From assembly GCA_963971225.1 (NCBI GenBank), contig OZ020270.1, forward strand, positions 66,532,932-66,596,931: 64,000 bases of DNA. Reading direction: 5' to 3'. The notes beneath the pieces are model-generated. The model did not search any database, was not told where the DNA came from, and saw nothing but the letters and a program-made list of their open reading frames with translations. Positions 1-10,683 of the stretch are shown here, piece by piece (position 1 is the stretch's first letter; each line of letters starts with the position of its first letter). Position numbers and translations under genes: made by a program. The DNA comes from Melieria omissa (lineage: Eukaryota > Arthropoda > Insecta > Diptera > Ulidiidae).

Positions 1-1904
1 GAATCTTGCGTCTCTTCACAATTGGTAGAGGAGCTAAACTTTATTATTTTAAAGGCTAATAACCTGGCTAAGATATTATTAAGTTTGGCTACAGAGGGGT
101 TACAGTTATTACCTCCTTTTTGCCTTAACACAGCAAACGTATTCTCCAACTTGTCCTGGTTAAAGGCCTTTGTCATAATAAAAAACTTGTCCGAATTATC
201 TTTTAATATTTCATCTACAAGTAGAAGGACCGATTTTAAGGATAGTTTCATGCCATCTAGGAAGAAAACTCGTTTTTTTTCATCAACAAATTTCACTTCC
301 TCTAGAGAATATAAAAATGTTTGAATAACTGTGTGCGATTCTTTCTTAATTTGAAGAGCAGATCGGTAGCAGTTATCTGCATACAAAGATCCACTATTCA
401 TGCAATGAAATATTTGATCAATTTTTGCTATAAAATCAGCTGTGGATAACGCTACCTCTTGTGAGATTTTTTTAAATCCACTTATGTTTGAAATTGTTCT
501 GATAGCAGCTTCAACTGTTTTACTGAACACTTGCGTGGCAAATTTAACACGCATTTTTTCAAATGAATTTGGAAATATGTGTTGTCTAGTTAATTTTGGG
601 CACATTTTGGTTTTACAATTTTCTTCCCTCTCCCAAAGCTCTTGAACTACTTTAAAGCTAACTAAACCATCAGGCGTTTTCAAGTCGCATTTAAGCCAAC
701 CATTTCGCAATGACTTGATTAAATGTGGGAAATCGAACATGCAATAAATTTTTTGATTTTGAAATTGAAAGTATGGTTTCTCTATACATACGCCTAAGTC
801 GGAGAAACACTTTCTATTAGAAGACCCCTGATCACAAACCAAAACTTTCACTACTATACCAAAATTGCTTAAAATTTTAAGATTTTCTTTAATTATTTTG
901 CACAACGTATCTGCTGTTAATCCATTCTCTGACACAAAATAGTTTAAAATTGAACACCAACTCGAGAACATGGACTTCAACATAAATACACATACTTGCT
1001 TACCAATTTTTTTTGTTCTTTCGAAGCCTGTGCATTCAAATCCGTCAATTAAATCTAGGTTTTGATTGTATCGTAATTCTCTACGTATTGCCATTTCGTC
1101 CATTAAAAGAACCATATTATTTTCATTTTTTTCCTTCAACTCTAAGCACATCTTTTTAATGAATTCAAAAGCCACATTGTTGATACCAGGCTGAAGGAAC
1201 TTTATTGGAGCCCACCGATTTAAGGTGCTGATATGTGGCAAATTGAAATTTAACTTATCTCTTAGGAAAGAATATGTTGATTGTGAAATATAAAAAATAT
1301 TTTGCGCTAAATATTTCACTTCGTCAGAATATTCTTTTGGCCGGGTGCTAAGTAAAAGTTTACAAAATGTTTTGGATTCCAAGTTGATATGTTTTAAAGA
1401 ATCAATTGAATTTTTTAAAGTCTTTGAACAACAATTCTTGGATTTTAAAATAAAGCGCTTTTCTTTTCGCAATTTTTCGTAAATTTTTTTTTGTAATTTT
1501 TTTCTTTTTGTAATAATGGGTTATTTTGACGTTTTTTCGCAATTACTGCATACTATGTCATCATAACGTGATCGTTTCAATGAAGAATCTGGTTCTAAAA
1601 ATTCTTCATCCGAAATCTCATGATCTTCGTCTAAGTTTAAGGTTGGAATCGCATCCTTTTTTAGAAACCTTTCTCCTACATAAGTACTGGAGAAATGATT
1701 TTCACAAATATACAGTTTTCGGTTATAGTCGTCATAAGATATATTGCATTTTTCGCGCCAAATTTGGCCAAACACGAAATCAGCAGCGGGGAATCTAAAT
1801 AATCTAAGATTCTCGCATTGTCGTCTCGATTTGTTGCAACTGCGAACACAACATTGAATTCCAGACGTTGAGGAATTTCTATTTGTCTTTATATTTGTAG
1901 CCAT
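1..1904 (-). pseudogene. P-element-superfamily transposase with THAP domain, one in-frame stop, runs off left edge
   Basis: Cut-and-paste transposase. The chosen start is the ATG at 1904, just before a THAP-type C2CH zinc finger (CCVRSCNK, then a W, C-x2-H and a C-terminal proline), which is the DNA-binding domain of P elements and THAP9. After 127 codons there is a TAA at 1521-1523. The same frame then stays open from 1520 to base 1, with P-family landmarks: a Lys-rich linker, LPHISTLNRWAP (about 1200-1260), LLMDEMAIRREL (about 1085-1120), VCDQGSSNRKCF (about 800-835), and FNQDKLENTFAVLR followed by KGGNNCNPS (about 85-165), as in the C-terminal catalytic region. So only one stop separates the DNA-binding and catalytic parts, unless an intron removes it. 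The C-terminus lies outside the window. Confidence 0.85.
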
Positions 1905-1974
1905 ATTGTAACAAGCCGAAACACAAAATAGAATTACAATGTTGGACAATGGCGTTACAATACTTCTTAAAAAA

Positions 1975-2350
1975 TTCAAAATTGGTATCAACCACGTCAA
2001 AATATAAACAAATAATTTTACTTGGAATGCGCCACGTAAAAATATTTGTAGAAATTTCAAATTGGATTCAACCACGTCAAAAAAAAACCGCTGCAAAAGG
2101 TTCAAAATTGGTATCAACCACGTCAAAATATAAACAAATGATTTTACTTGGAACTCGCCACGTAAAAATATTTGTGAAAATTTCAAATTGGATTCAACCA
2201 CTTCAAAAAAAAACCGCTGCAAAAGGTTCAAAATTGGTATCAACCACGTCAAAATATAAACAAATGATTTTACTTGGAACTCGCCACGTAAAAATATTTG
2301 TGAAAATTTCAAATTGGATTCAACCACGTCTAAATATTTGCAGGTTTTAA
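1975..2350. repeat. 126-bp tandem repeat, 3 copies
   Basis: Copies start at 1975, 2101 and 2227, each beginning TTCAAAATTGGTATCAACCA; the third is slightly short. The period is a multiple of three, so the minus-strand frame stays open as a repeated 42-residue unit, but that translation lies upstream of the THAP ATG and is probably not coding. A diverged inverted copy of part of the unit lies at about 6535-6585. Subterminal tandem repeats are a usual place for transposase binding. Confidence 0.85.
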
Positions 2351-2776
2351 AAATCAATCAAAGCGCAGCATTTGAGCAAACAGCCATACACCACAAAGCT
2401 TCGATTGATAGTGACATTACAGCAAAACCAAAAAAGCATACACACAATAAACGACAACAACAAAAACATTAGCGAATCCCGAGTCATCTTCGTTGAAACG
2501 ATGATGAAGATGCCTTCGTTCGTTGTTTGTTTTTTGCTTGCGCTTCGGCAAACAAGATCAAGAAACATGCATGCAAAAAATGATTGAGCGAACACTACGC
2601 TGCAACAACCACCACTTCAATTTACACGAGTGAAGCCGTTGCGAACAATAACATAGCTTTTTGCTGTTGTCCTACGCAAATCTAACAGAAAATGTTATGA
2701 ACCTAACATTTTCAAATGTCTACGCTTCGCTCTTCCCGCTCGCATCATAGCAACCGAAAATACTTTTGTGCCCACA

Positions 2777-2842
2777 TGCGCGTTCTATATTACTTCATAT
2801 TCTTTGCTACTACCAAAGAATATGAAGTGTATAGAAGGCGCA
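2777..2842. repeat. Imperfect palindrome at the head-to-head junction of two P-like ends
   Basis: Left arm CATGCGCGTTCTATAT..ACTTCATATTCTTTG and right arm CAAAGAATATGAAGT..TATAGAAGGCGCAT flank a 7-base spacer. Each arm matches element ends elsewhere: the left arm matches 4340-4370; the right arm matches 6292-6330 and 51405-51440. I read it as two terminal repeats lying outward-facing against each other. Confidence 0.65.
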
Positions 2843-3494
2843 TCTGAGGTCAAAAATTCAAATTTTTGTTTGCGAGCTTCATAGAGCGGGGGGAAGCCAC
2901 AAAAGGGAAAGAGTGGTGCCAGCAGGAGAGCAAGCGCTTCAGTTTACGCTCATTGACTGTGTGAACTGAAGCACGCGCTACAACAAACACACATGAAGTG
3001 AAAGTACCGCTTCTCCTGTGTACTTTGAGGCGTTGGTGGTTGTTTTGGTCACTCAATAATTTTTTGTGCAAATTTCTCACAGCGGCACCAGCCAGCGTAA
3101 TGATCGTCGTTTCAACTACGCTATTGTTTTTTGTTGTTGTAGTTTTTGTGTGTATGCTTTTTTGTATTGACGATTGCTTTTGCTACATGGCTCGAGAAAA
3201 ATGTAAACAGCTCTTCTTTTGTTGTTTTTTTATTGTTTATGTTTTGCATCGTTTGGAACTTCCTTTTTTTAATTTACTGTCACAGCATTCATCAGGAAAT
3301 CTGTAAGAGCAAATAGGTAGCAAAAGTCTGTAACCAATTTATAATTTTTATGGAAAATGTTTCACTTAGCGCAGTGAAAAGGTCATCCTTTCTTAGTTTT
3401 TGGAAACATATGCCACAATTATTATCCATGTTAATTTTTACTCGATCGTCGAAGTTTTTATCTACAAAATATTTTGTTGTAATAATTGTTGTAA

Positions 3495-3925
3495 TTACTG
3501 CTGAAATAAAATAATAAAAAATACAATTTCGTCTGTGTCCGCATGTAGTAGGATTTGATTCATAGAATCCTGTGTATCTTCGAAATTAGTTATTACACTT
3601 GACCGAGTACTACTTGAATTGTGTCCCAAAATTGCAAAAGTATTTTCTAGTTTATCTTGGTTAAAAACTTTTTTGTTATAAAACATTTATGTTGGTTATT
3701 GCTTAATTTTATCAGAAAAACGGATTTTAGTTTTAAAAATAAAACTTTAATCATCCATACATTTAACATCTTTCAAATAATTAAAAAAATCTTTATAAAT
3801 TTGTACGACTCATTATTCAATTGTAAAGCCGATCTAAAGCAATTATCCGATTGCCCTATTCATGCAATCAAATATTAGGTCTACTTTTTTGATAAGTTTT
3901 TTAGGAACTTTGTTTGTAGCGACCA
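3495..3925 (-). pseudogene. Decayed C-terminal P-like transposase fragment
   Basis: On the minus strand FNQDKLENTFAIL matches FNQDKLENTFAVL of the transposase at 1-1904. It is followed by a diverged Asn/Ser-rich stretch, a shared ETQDS-like tail and a stop. Upstream bases 3680-3920 still align with 180-440 of that gene but have lost the frame. It is a second, older and more diverged copy of the same family with no catalytic potential. Confidence 0.7.
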
Positions 3926-3934
3926 TATAAGTCG

Positions 3935-4373
3935 TCATGTCAACCATATTTTATTTTCTTTTCTATGATTTTGCGCACACTACAGTCTGCAATAAGTTCA
4001 GGAGCAATATGCGACGTCGTGTAGGCTTGTGGAAGAAGAACAAAATCCAGCCAGAAATCAAAAATCGTTTTGCAATTTCAGCTTTTCGCCAGCGCAACAA
4101 CAACAACAACAGCGTTCGTCTTCACCTTGCAATCATTTCACGCCACAACGCACACTCGCTGCAGTGAGCGCAACCAAAACGCACACTCGCTGCAGTGAGC
4201 GCAACCAAAGAGCGCAACACATAAAACTACATTCTACATTCGCTTTGTAAATCCACGCTCTCACTACATATGTTATCTATGAGAGCAGAGCGCGGGTTCC
4301 AATGTTAGAACCCGCCATACAAAATTTTTGCTTGTATGACATGCGCATTCTGTATGTTTATTTTCTTTGCTAC
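3935..4373. repeat. Dispersed P-like terminal-region repeat
   Basis: Bases 3935-4145 match 39908-40115 closely: CATATTTTATTTTCTT, GATTTTGCGCACACTACAGT, CAGGAGCAATATGCGACG, then an (AAC)n run. It then contains a duplicated CGCACACTCGCTGCAGTGAGCG unit (about 4149-4200) and ends in the family terminal motif TTTATTTTCTTTGCTACTACC. No gene is seen. Confidence 0.6.
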
Positions 4374-4862
4374 TACCATGTGAATTAGTATGCAACGCTG
4401 ATGAAGATGACATTCCTGTCGACATTCATTACAATATCGTCTTTTAATCCTTTGAAGGATCCTTTAATCAAGGATGTTCTTGATTTGTCGTCCTTTGGCC
4501 GACTAGAAGACAGTGGCCGTGTTGCATAAGTATCGTTAATTTATTTAATTCAATTCGAGTTGTACTTGGTTTCTGTTTCAAGTGGGGCTACCATGGCGCT
4601 GTAGTAATACGAGATACTTTATGATACCTAAATCTTTCCCTTTGCCTGACAAAAAGGTACTACATGAGAAACAAGGTGGTCACATAGAGAGAATAAAACT
4701 GGAAAGTGCTGTTTTTTCTATAGTTTTAACCATTTATGGATAACATAACGTATCCAATTCGGTCGATACTCACGAGAACATCGGCCAATAATCGACGTTC
4801 CCCGACCACATGCGGTAGCGATGTTTAAATGGACGGTATAGATCGTATTTATTAGAATTTGA

Positions 4863-5230
4863 ATGAATACAGAATTGTCGCAAGATGCAAGAAATTGTGG
4901 TGGTCCATATTTACCAACATTGGCTCCACCCTACTGGACGTATTCCGACCTTACTTCCCACCTAGGATCTTACGACAGTAAGGTCATTGCCAATGTGATT
5001 TTCTTCAAGCAATTTCAAGCCACTACTGTGCTAGTCGTGGCGTTATAAAGTCATCTGAAGGTTATCGAAAGCCGAAAAGTGAAGATGAATGCATCCATTA
5101 CTTTTTGGAGGTGATTGCAAATAGCAAATGTCGACGATGTCGAGGTCAGAATCGCAAAACAGTGTGAATAACTGTATGCGAAATATGTAATATAGGCTTG
5201 TGTGCCAAATGCTTCAGACACTATCATTTT
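4863..5230 (+). pseudogene. piggyBac-type transposase remnant with cysteine-rich C-terminus
   Basis: A short frame from 4863 stops at 5046. Downstream, in another frame from about 5089, the translation has IANSKCRRCRGQ, a stop, then VCEICNIGLCAKCFRHYH. A C-x2-C ... C-x2-C ... LC-x2-CF-x2-YH cluster close to the end is the usual C-terminal finger of piggyBac transposases. The sequence is heavily decayed and upstream DDD motifs are not recognisable, so the assignment rests on this finger alone. Confidence 0.4.
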
Positions 5231-5375
5231 TTTTCTTAATTTGTAATTTTACTCATTTTATTGTCTGATATGTACAGTTTATTTTTTATTCGCCAGATGT
5301 TCCTTCTATTTAAAATAATGAAAATATGTATGATACATCAAAAAGGAAAATAAAAACAACAAAAATCGTATATAC

Positions 5376-6081
5376 CACCGTGCGACAAAAATGAAAAAAT
5401 TTTTTCACACCCAAATCCATATGGGCGTGAAACTAGAGACCAAACATGGTAGTACTGCGTACTCAGTTTTTCATTTCTACATCCTTTGTCCTTTTAAAAG
5501 GACTTCAAAATTTTGAAGGGGATAAAAAATAAAAAAAAATATAAAAAATACTTTACCTCGTTTGAATATGGCGATATGTTTATCAAATGAAAGAGGAAAG
5601 GCTCAAGAATTTAAATAAAATTGATTTTTTTCTATTTGTAAAAAAAGGATATGAAAAAGTCCTTTGAAAATTTTAATCCTTTATATCCTTGAAAATTTAT
5701 AACGAATTTTCTTAAAAAGTAGGTATGTTAAAGCCCAAAATCTTCTTGATCACGTGTCAAAATTTCATTAGTTTCGCTTCGTTGATTTTGTATCTTTTTT
5801 ATTTAAATTACTGATACGCAAATAAATTAGAATATTTGTACTGAATTAGACTTGCAGCTTCCGCCTTTGTTTTAATAACTTTCGAACCAATAAAGTTAGA
5901 GTAATGAAATTTTGAGACGTGATCAAGGAGATTTTGATTTCTAAATTCAAAATTTGGAAGTCCTTTTAAAAGGACAAAGGAAGTAGAAACGAAAAAGTGA
6001 GTACGCAGTATTACTATGTTTGGTCTCTAGTTTCACGCCCATATAGATTTTTTCTAGTGTGAAAAATGCTGTCGCACGGTG
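5376..6081. mobile_element. Non-autonomous TIR element with about 140-bp terminal repeats
   Basis: Left end CACCGTGCGACA and right end TGTCGCACGGTG, flanked by TA-containing sequence. The similarity runs inward about 140 bp through GGGCGTGAAACTAGAGACCA and TTTGTCCTTTTAAAAGGACTTC, present on both sides in inverted orientation. The interior has no coding frame. The TA context suggests a Tc1/mariner-type MITE, but the ends differ by one base in spacing so the TSD is not certain. Confidence 0.75.
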
Positions 6082-6283
6082 TACTCAAACACAAAAAATT
6101 ATCTTCACGTATGTATGCACTTTGTGGGTATGAGGACCAATGTGACGTATACGTCACAGGCTATATTGACGCCCCCAGCCAACATTTTGACATTTTTTTT
6201 TCTGATTTGTATTTAACTGTCCAAAACTAGCATGTGCTATAAATTTCAACATCGTACGTAATTTTAATGGATCTGTCCTTAAA
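6082..6283. other. AT-rich interval, nothing recognised
   Basis: Contains a small palindromic GTGACGTATACGTCAC at about 6141-6156, and no gene or repeat partner I can identify. Confidence 0.4.
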
Positions 6284-6590
6284 GCGTTAAAGCAAAGAAT
6301 ATACAATATAAAGAATACGCATCTTCAAAAATTTGTCAAGGGGGGAAGAGATGAGCGGAGGCATAGGTTGCGGGAAATTTGGTCGCGCTCAACAGTTTGC
6401 GATCTTGTTCGTCGAACCGCAAGCGGAGAGTAAACAACGAACCAAAGCATCGTCATCGTCGGTTCAACGAAGATGATTCGGGATTTGCTAATGTTTTTGG
6501 TGTTGTCATTTATTGTGTGGCTAGTTCGAAGTAAAATTATTTGTTTATATTTTCACATGGTTGATTACACTTTTCAGAATATGGGAAAAC
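6284..6590 (+). repeat. P-like element end fragment, inverted relative to 2360-2812
   Basis: Starts with CAAAGAATAT..ACGCATCT (the terminal motif), passes through a stretch (about 6390-6530) that is the reverse complement of 2430-2570 with scattered differences (GTTTTTGGTGTTGTCATTTATTGTGT), and ends in a diverged copy of the 126-bp repeat. It is truncated where Helitron-type sequence starts (about 6590). Confidence 0.6.
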
Positions 6591-6768
6591 TAGGAAAAAA
6601 AATGAACTGATAGGCATATTGACTTCAAAATTCGTGAAACACTTGAAATCAAAAATAATTAGATCGAAATCTAACGGAGAAACCAAGGGTTAAAAGATTG
6701 TATGGGAAAACATAATTTAATAGGTCTATTGACTTTCAATAGGGCGAAAGCACTACTAAAGCACTAAA
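6591..6768. repeat. Fragment of Helitron 3' repeats
   Basis: Resembles the GGGTTAAAA.TTTGTATGG and CACTT.AAATC units at 8400-9060 but lacks the CTAG end, so it is an older truncated piece. Its last base (A, 6768) is the left target base of the next Helitron. Confidence 0.5.
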
Positions 6769-6904
6769 TCTTATATATAAAAAAAACTTAACCTTCTGTA
6801 ACGTGCCAGTGTTTGCGAAAACGGCTCATTCTTTCGGGAACATTTTTTTTGTGAGTGATAGAAGATGTCAATGCGGTGGTTTAAAGCGATATTACATGTT
6901 TGTA

Positions 6905-8290
6905 CGGCAGGTGGGCGTGGCACCTCCCATACAACCTAAATTTTTAATATGGTATATCTTCCGAATTATAAGTCGGACAACATTGAAATTTAGTACAGTC
7001 TCATGGCATAAGCGTGTCATTGCACCGGTAAAATTTAATGGGCGTTGGACAAAGGGCGTGGCACTTTTTAAATTCCGGTGTTACTTTTGAACTATAGCAG
7101 TCACATCAATGACATTTGGTACAAACAAACGATTCGGTCGGGTCCCTCGATGGGGGGAATAGGATGGATTTTGGACAAGGGGGCGTGGCACCGCCCATAC
7201 AACTCAATTTGTAAATATGGAATATCTTCGAAATGATAAGTCGGACAGCATTGAAACTTGGTACAGTGTCATGGCGTAGACGTGTCGTTCCACCGGTAAA
7301 ATTTACTGGGCGTTGGACAAGGGGCGTGGCACTTTTTAAAATCCGGTGTAACTTTTGAACTAGAGCGTTCACATTAATGACACTCGGTACAAACTTACGA
7401 TTTGGTCATGTCCTTCCGCAGGAGGAATAGGGTGTATTTTGGGCAAGGGGGCGTGGCACCACCCATACAACTCAATTCTTTAACATGGAATATCTTCGGA
7501 ATCATAAGTTACACAGCATTGAAATTAGGTACAGCGTCCTGGTGTAGACGTGTCACTCCACCGGTAGTATTGCATGGGCATTGGAAAAAGGGCGTGGCAC
7601 TTTTTAAATGGTGAAACTTTGAAACTATAGCGTTCACTTAAATGACACTCGGTACAAACTTATTATTAGTTTTGTCCTCCGACAGGGGGAATAGGGTGGG
7701 TTTTTGACAAGGGGCGTGGCACCGCCCATACAACTACATTCTCTAATCTGGAATAGCTTCGGAATTATAAGTCGCTCAGCATTGAAATTTTGTACAACGT
7801 CATGGCGTAGACGTATTATTTCACAGGTTGTATTGTATGGGCGTTGGACAAGGGGCGTGGCACTTTATAAATTCCGGTGTAACTTTGGAACTATAGCATT
7901 CACATCAATGATACACGGAATCAAGTTATGATTTAGTCGTGTCCTTCGGCAGGGGGAATAAGGTAGATTCTGGACAAGAGGCGTGGCACCGCCCATACAA
8001 CTCAGCTCTTTAATAAGGAATCTCTTCGGAATCGTTAGCTGCACAGCATTGAAAGTTGGTGTACCGTCGTCTCATAGATGTGTCATTCTACTAATGAGCT
8101 TTTATGGGCGTTTGACAAGGGGTGTGGCATATTTTTTATGACCCAACATTTCAGCAGGACTGTAAGTCGCACATCAATGAAAGTTGGTACAAACTGTCCA
8201 CTTAGTAGCACAACTCGACTAGAATAAAGTTGTGCGCATTGGAAAAGGGGGCGTGATACCGTCTCCATTTTTTTATACATAGATTGTTTA
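6905..8290. repeat. About 267-bp tandem repeats, about 5 copies
   Basis: GGGCGTGGCAC[C]xCCCATACAAC recurs at about 6911, 7180, 7449, 7715 and 7980. Each unit also has CGGTA.AATTTAATGGGCGTTGG, GGGCGTGGCACTTTTTAAA and ATTCACATCAATGACAC.CGGTAC. The same units occur in the next element (9229, 9372, 9635, 9898), and an inverted scrap is at 41205-41317. The frames through them are by-products of the repeats. Confidence 0.85.
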
Positions 8291-8295
8291 TCCTG

Positions 8296-9060
8296 ATTGA
8301 CTGACTGGTTGATTGATTGATTGATTTATTATCACCCAGCCTAAACCGCTAAAACGAGATTTTTTGAAATCCGGGGTTTAAAGGGGCAAAACATGTGTTA
8401 AGGTGTTGTATGAAGGAAATTGATTTAAGGGACACATTGATTTCGAACTTCCTGAAAATACTCTAAATCAACAATAATTCGACACGTATTTTGTAATTTT
8501 TCGAAAATCAAAATTTAACTGGCCCAACAATGGGTTAAGGTTTATTTACAGAAAGACTCCGAAACGAACCGATGGGCCTATTGGGCCCTACGGGGTCAGC
8601 GACGGGTTAAAAGTTTGTATGGAGTAACTGTGAAAAATATGAAATAATGGGCACATTGTCATCAAACTTAGTGGAAGTACTCTTAGCGAGAAATAATGTT
8701 TCACTTTTTTTAAAGTCAAATTCTAACGGGGTCATCAATGGGTTAACAATTTGTATGGAGAAACAAGATTTATTGGGCGTTCTGACTTCAAACTTATCAA
8801 AAGCACTTCAATCGGGAAATAAAAACAAGGTGCTTTTAATTTTTTTGAAAACCGAAACTCGAAGAATCGAAATCTGGTAAACCAAGGGATAAGCATTTGC
8901 TTGGAGTAAATACGCAAACACATAATTGAATGGGCCTTCTGACTTCAAAATTTTGAAAACACCCGAAATCAAAAATAGTTAGACACATTTTTTTTTTATC
9001 AAAATGTGAGGGGCTCAACAATGGATAAGAATTCGTATATGGGGAAACAGGAGAGCTTGC
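8296..9060. repeat. 3' subterminal repeats of Helitron 1
   Basis: After a short GATT run (8300-8330), units of roughly 110-120 bp carry GGGTTAA, TTTGTATGGAGAAAC, ATTGGGC and GACTTCAAACTT in the same order. The same arrangement is seen at 20400-21000. No gene is seen. Confidence 0.6.
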
Positions 9061-10344
9061 GTGCAAAGCCGCAGGGCCCAGCTAGTCTTATATATAAAAA
9101 ACTTAACCTTCTGTAACGTGCCAGTGTTTGCGAAAACGGCTCATTCTTTCGGGAAAATTTTGTTTGTGTGTGATAGAAAATGTCAATGCGGTGGTTTATA
9201 GCGATATTACATGTTTGTACGGCAGGTGGGCGTGGCACCTCCCATACAACCAAAATTTTTAATATGGTATATCTTCGGCATTTTAAGTCGGACAACATTG
9301 AAATTTAGTACACTGTCATGGCGTAAGCGAATCATTCCAACGGTAAAATTTAGTGGACGTTGGACAAGGGGGCGTGGCACCGCTCATACAACTCAATTCT
9401 TTAATATGGAATAGCTCCGAAATTATAAGTCGCTCAACATTGAAATTTGGTACAGTGTCATGGCGTAAGCGTATTATAAAAAACAAATTAGTGGGCGTTG
9501 GATAAAGGGCGTGGCACTTTTTAAATCCAGGTGTAACTTTTGAACTATAGCATTCACATCAACGACACTCAGTACAAACTAAGGATTTGGTCGTGTCCTT
9601 CGGCAGGGGGAATAAGGTGGATTTTGGACAAGGGGGCGTGGCACCGTCCATACAACTAAATTTTTTAATATGGAATAGCTTCGGAATTATAAGTCCCTCA
9701 GAATTGAAATTTTGTACAGCGTCATGGCGTAGACGTGTCGTTCCGCCGGTAAAATTTAATGGGCGTTGGACAAGGGGCGTGTCACTTTTTAAATTGCGGT
9801 GTAACTTTAAAACTATAACTGAATGACACTTGGTACAAACCAACGATTTGGTCGTGTCATTCGGCAGGGGTAATAATGTGGATTTTGGACAAGGGGGTGT
9901 GGCACCGCCCATACAACTCAATTCTTTACTGTGGAATATCTTCAGAATTATATGTTAAGTTGCTCAGTATTAAAATGTGGGGCAGTGTCAGGGCGTAAAC
10001 GTGTCTTTCCACCGGTAAATGTAATGGGCGTTTGACAAGGGGTGTGTCACATTTTTTATGACCCAACATTTCAACAGAACTGTAAGTCGCACATCAATGA
10101 AATTTTGTACGATTTTTCCACTTAGTAGGACAATTCGACTAGAAGAAAGTTATGAGCATTGGACGAGGGGCGTGGTACCGCCTCCATTTTTTCCTGGCTG
10201 ACTGACTGATTGATTGATTTATAATCGCCACGCCCAAACCGCTGAAGCTACAAACATTAAGTTTAAATAATAGGTACATCTTGAGAACAGAACCTCCGCT
10301 AAAGCGGGATTTTTTAATTCGGGGTGTAAAGGGGCAAAGCATGT

Positions 10345-10683
10345 TGAATAAACTCAGTAGAGCTATGTCCACGCAAACGTGGTGAAATTAAACGCAGTAA
10401 ATGTTTTGTGTCGGTTTTGTTTGTGTAATGTTTTATTAAATCTTGAATGTTTGTTGGTATATATATATATGTGGAAGTTAGGTTTTATGGGGGTCGGGGT
10501 TCGATGATGTTAAGTCGCCGGAGTTCGTACCTCGAGTGGCTGCCGGCCGCGCAAGCTCCCTTCGGGATGGCCAGGGTTGCCATCCGTACATATAAGCACA
10601 TAAATGGACAAACACAATACAATATTATTGACAATATCAATTTCTAAGAGTTGCGTGGCGGGCAGTGTTTAGCGATCTAAACA
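10345..10683 (-). repeat. BEL 3' LTR
   Basis: 339 bp; on the minus strand it begins TGTTTAGATCGC and ends GAGTTTATTCA. The short frame inside translates identically to one in the other LTR but is non-coding LTR sequence. Confidence 0.95.

Larger units (their letters stand above)
1..2812 (-). mobile_element. P-like DNA transposon, 5' part
   Basis: Holds the THAP transposase frame, then three 126-bp subterminal repeats, then about 450 bp of AT-rich leader that ends near 2806 with an ATGCGC..TTCTATA..ACTTCATATTCTTTG motif. The same motif ends the neighbouring derivative near 4370 and appears inverted at 2813. The terminal repeat is therefore about 30 bp. The other terminus is beyond the left edge. 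The exact outer base is uncertain because another family member abuts it directly. Confidence 0.6.
2813..4373 (-). mobile_element. Internally deleted P-like element
   Basis: Bounded on the left by the inverted terminal motif at 2813 and on the right by the matching motif ending near 4370. Inside are a leader-like AT-rich stretch (2840-3490), a decayed transposase C-terminus (3495-3925) and a terminal-region repeat (3935-4373) that recurs at 39908-40300. The THAP and central catalytic parts are missing, as in non-autonomous P derivatives. Confidence 0.5.
6769..9085 (+). mobile_element. Helitron-like non-autonomous element 1
   Basis: The 5' end TCTTATATATAAAA follows an A. The 3' end is a short hairpin (TTGCG TGCAAAGC CGCAG) followed by GGCCCAGCTAG, then a T. 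TC...hairpin-CTAG inserted between A and T is the Helitron signature. The interior has about five tandem copies of a 265-270-bp unit and then shorter 3' repeats; there is no Rep/helicase gene. It resembles insect DINE/Helentron-derived elements. Confidence 0.8.

Noticed and set aside
1949..2350. Plus-strand 133-codon frame with internal repeats, and its minus-strand counterpart
   Set aside because: Both are read through a 126-bp tandem repeat whose period is a multiple of three; no independent evidence of coding.
6803..9921. Many short frames with VAPPIQ and GGATPPCPKS motifs
   Set aside because: They recur because the Helitron 267-bp unit recurs; they are on both strands and not conserved as proteins.
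10447..10647. 66-codon frame, identical in both BEL LTRs
   Set aside because: Identity reflects LTR identity, not selection; it lies antisense to the element.
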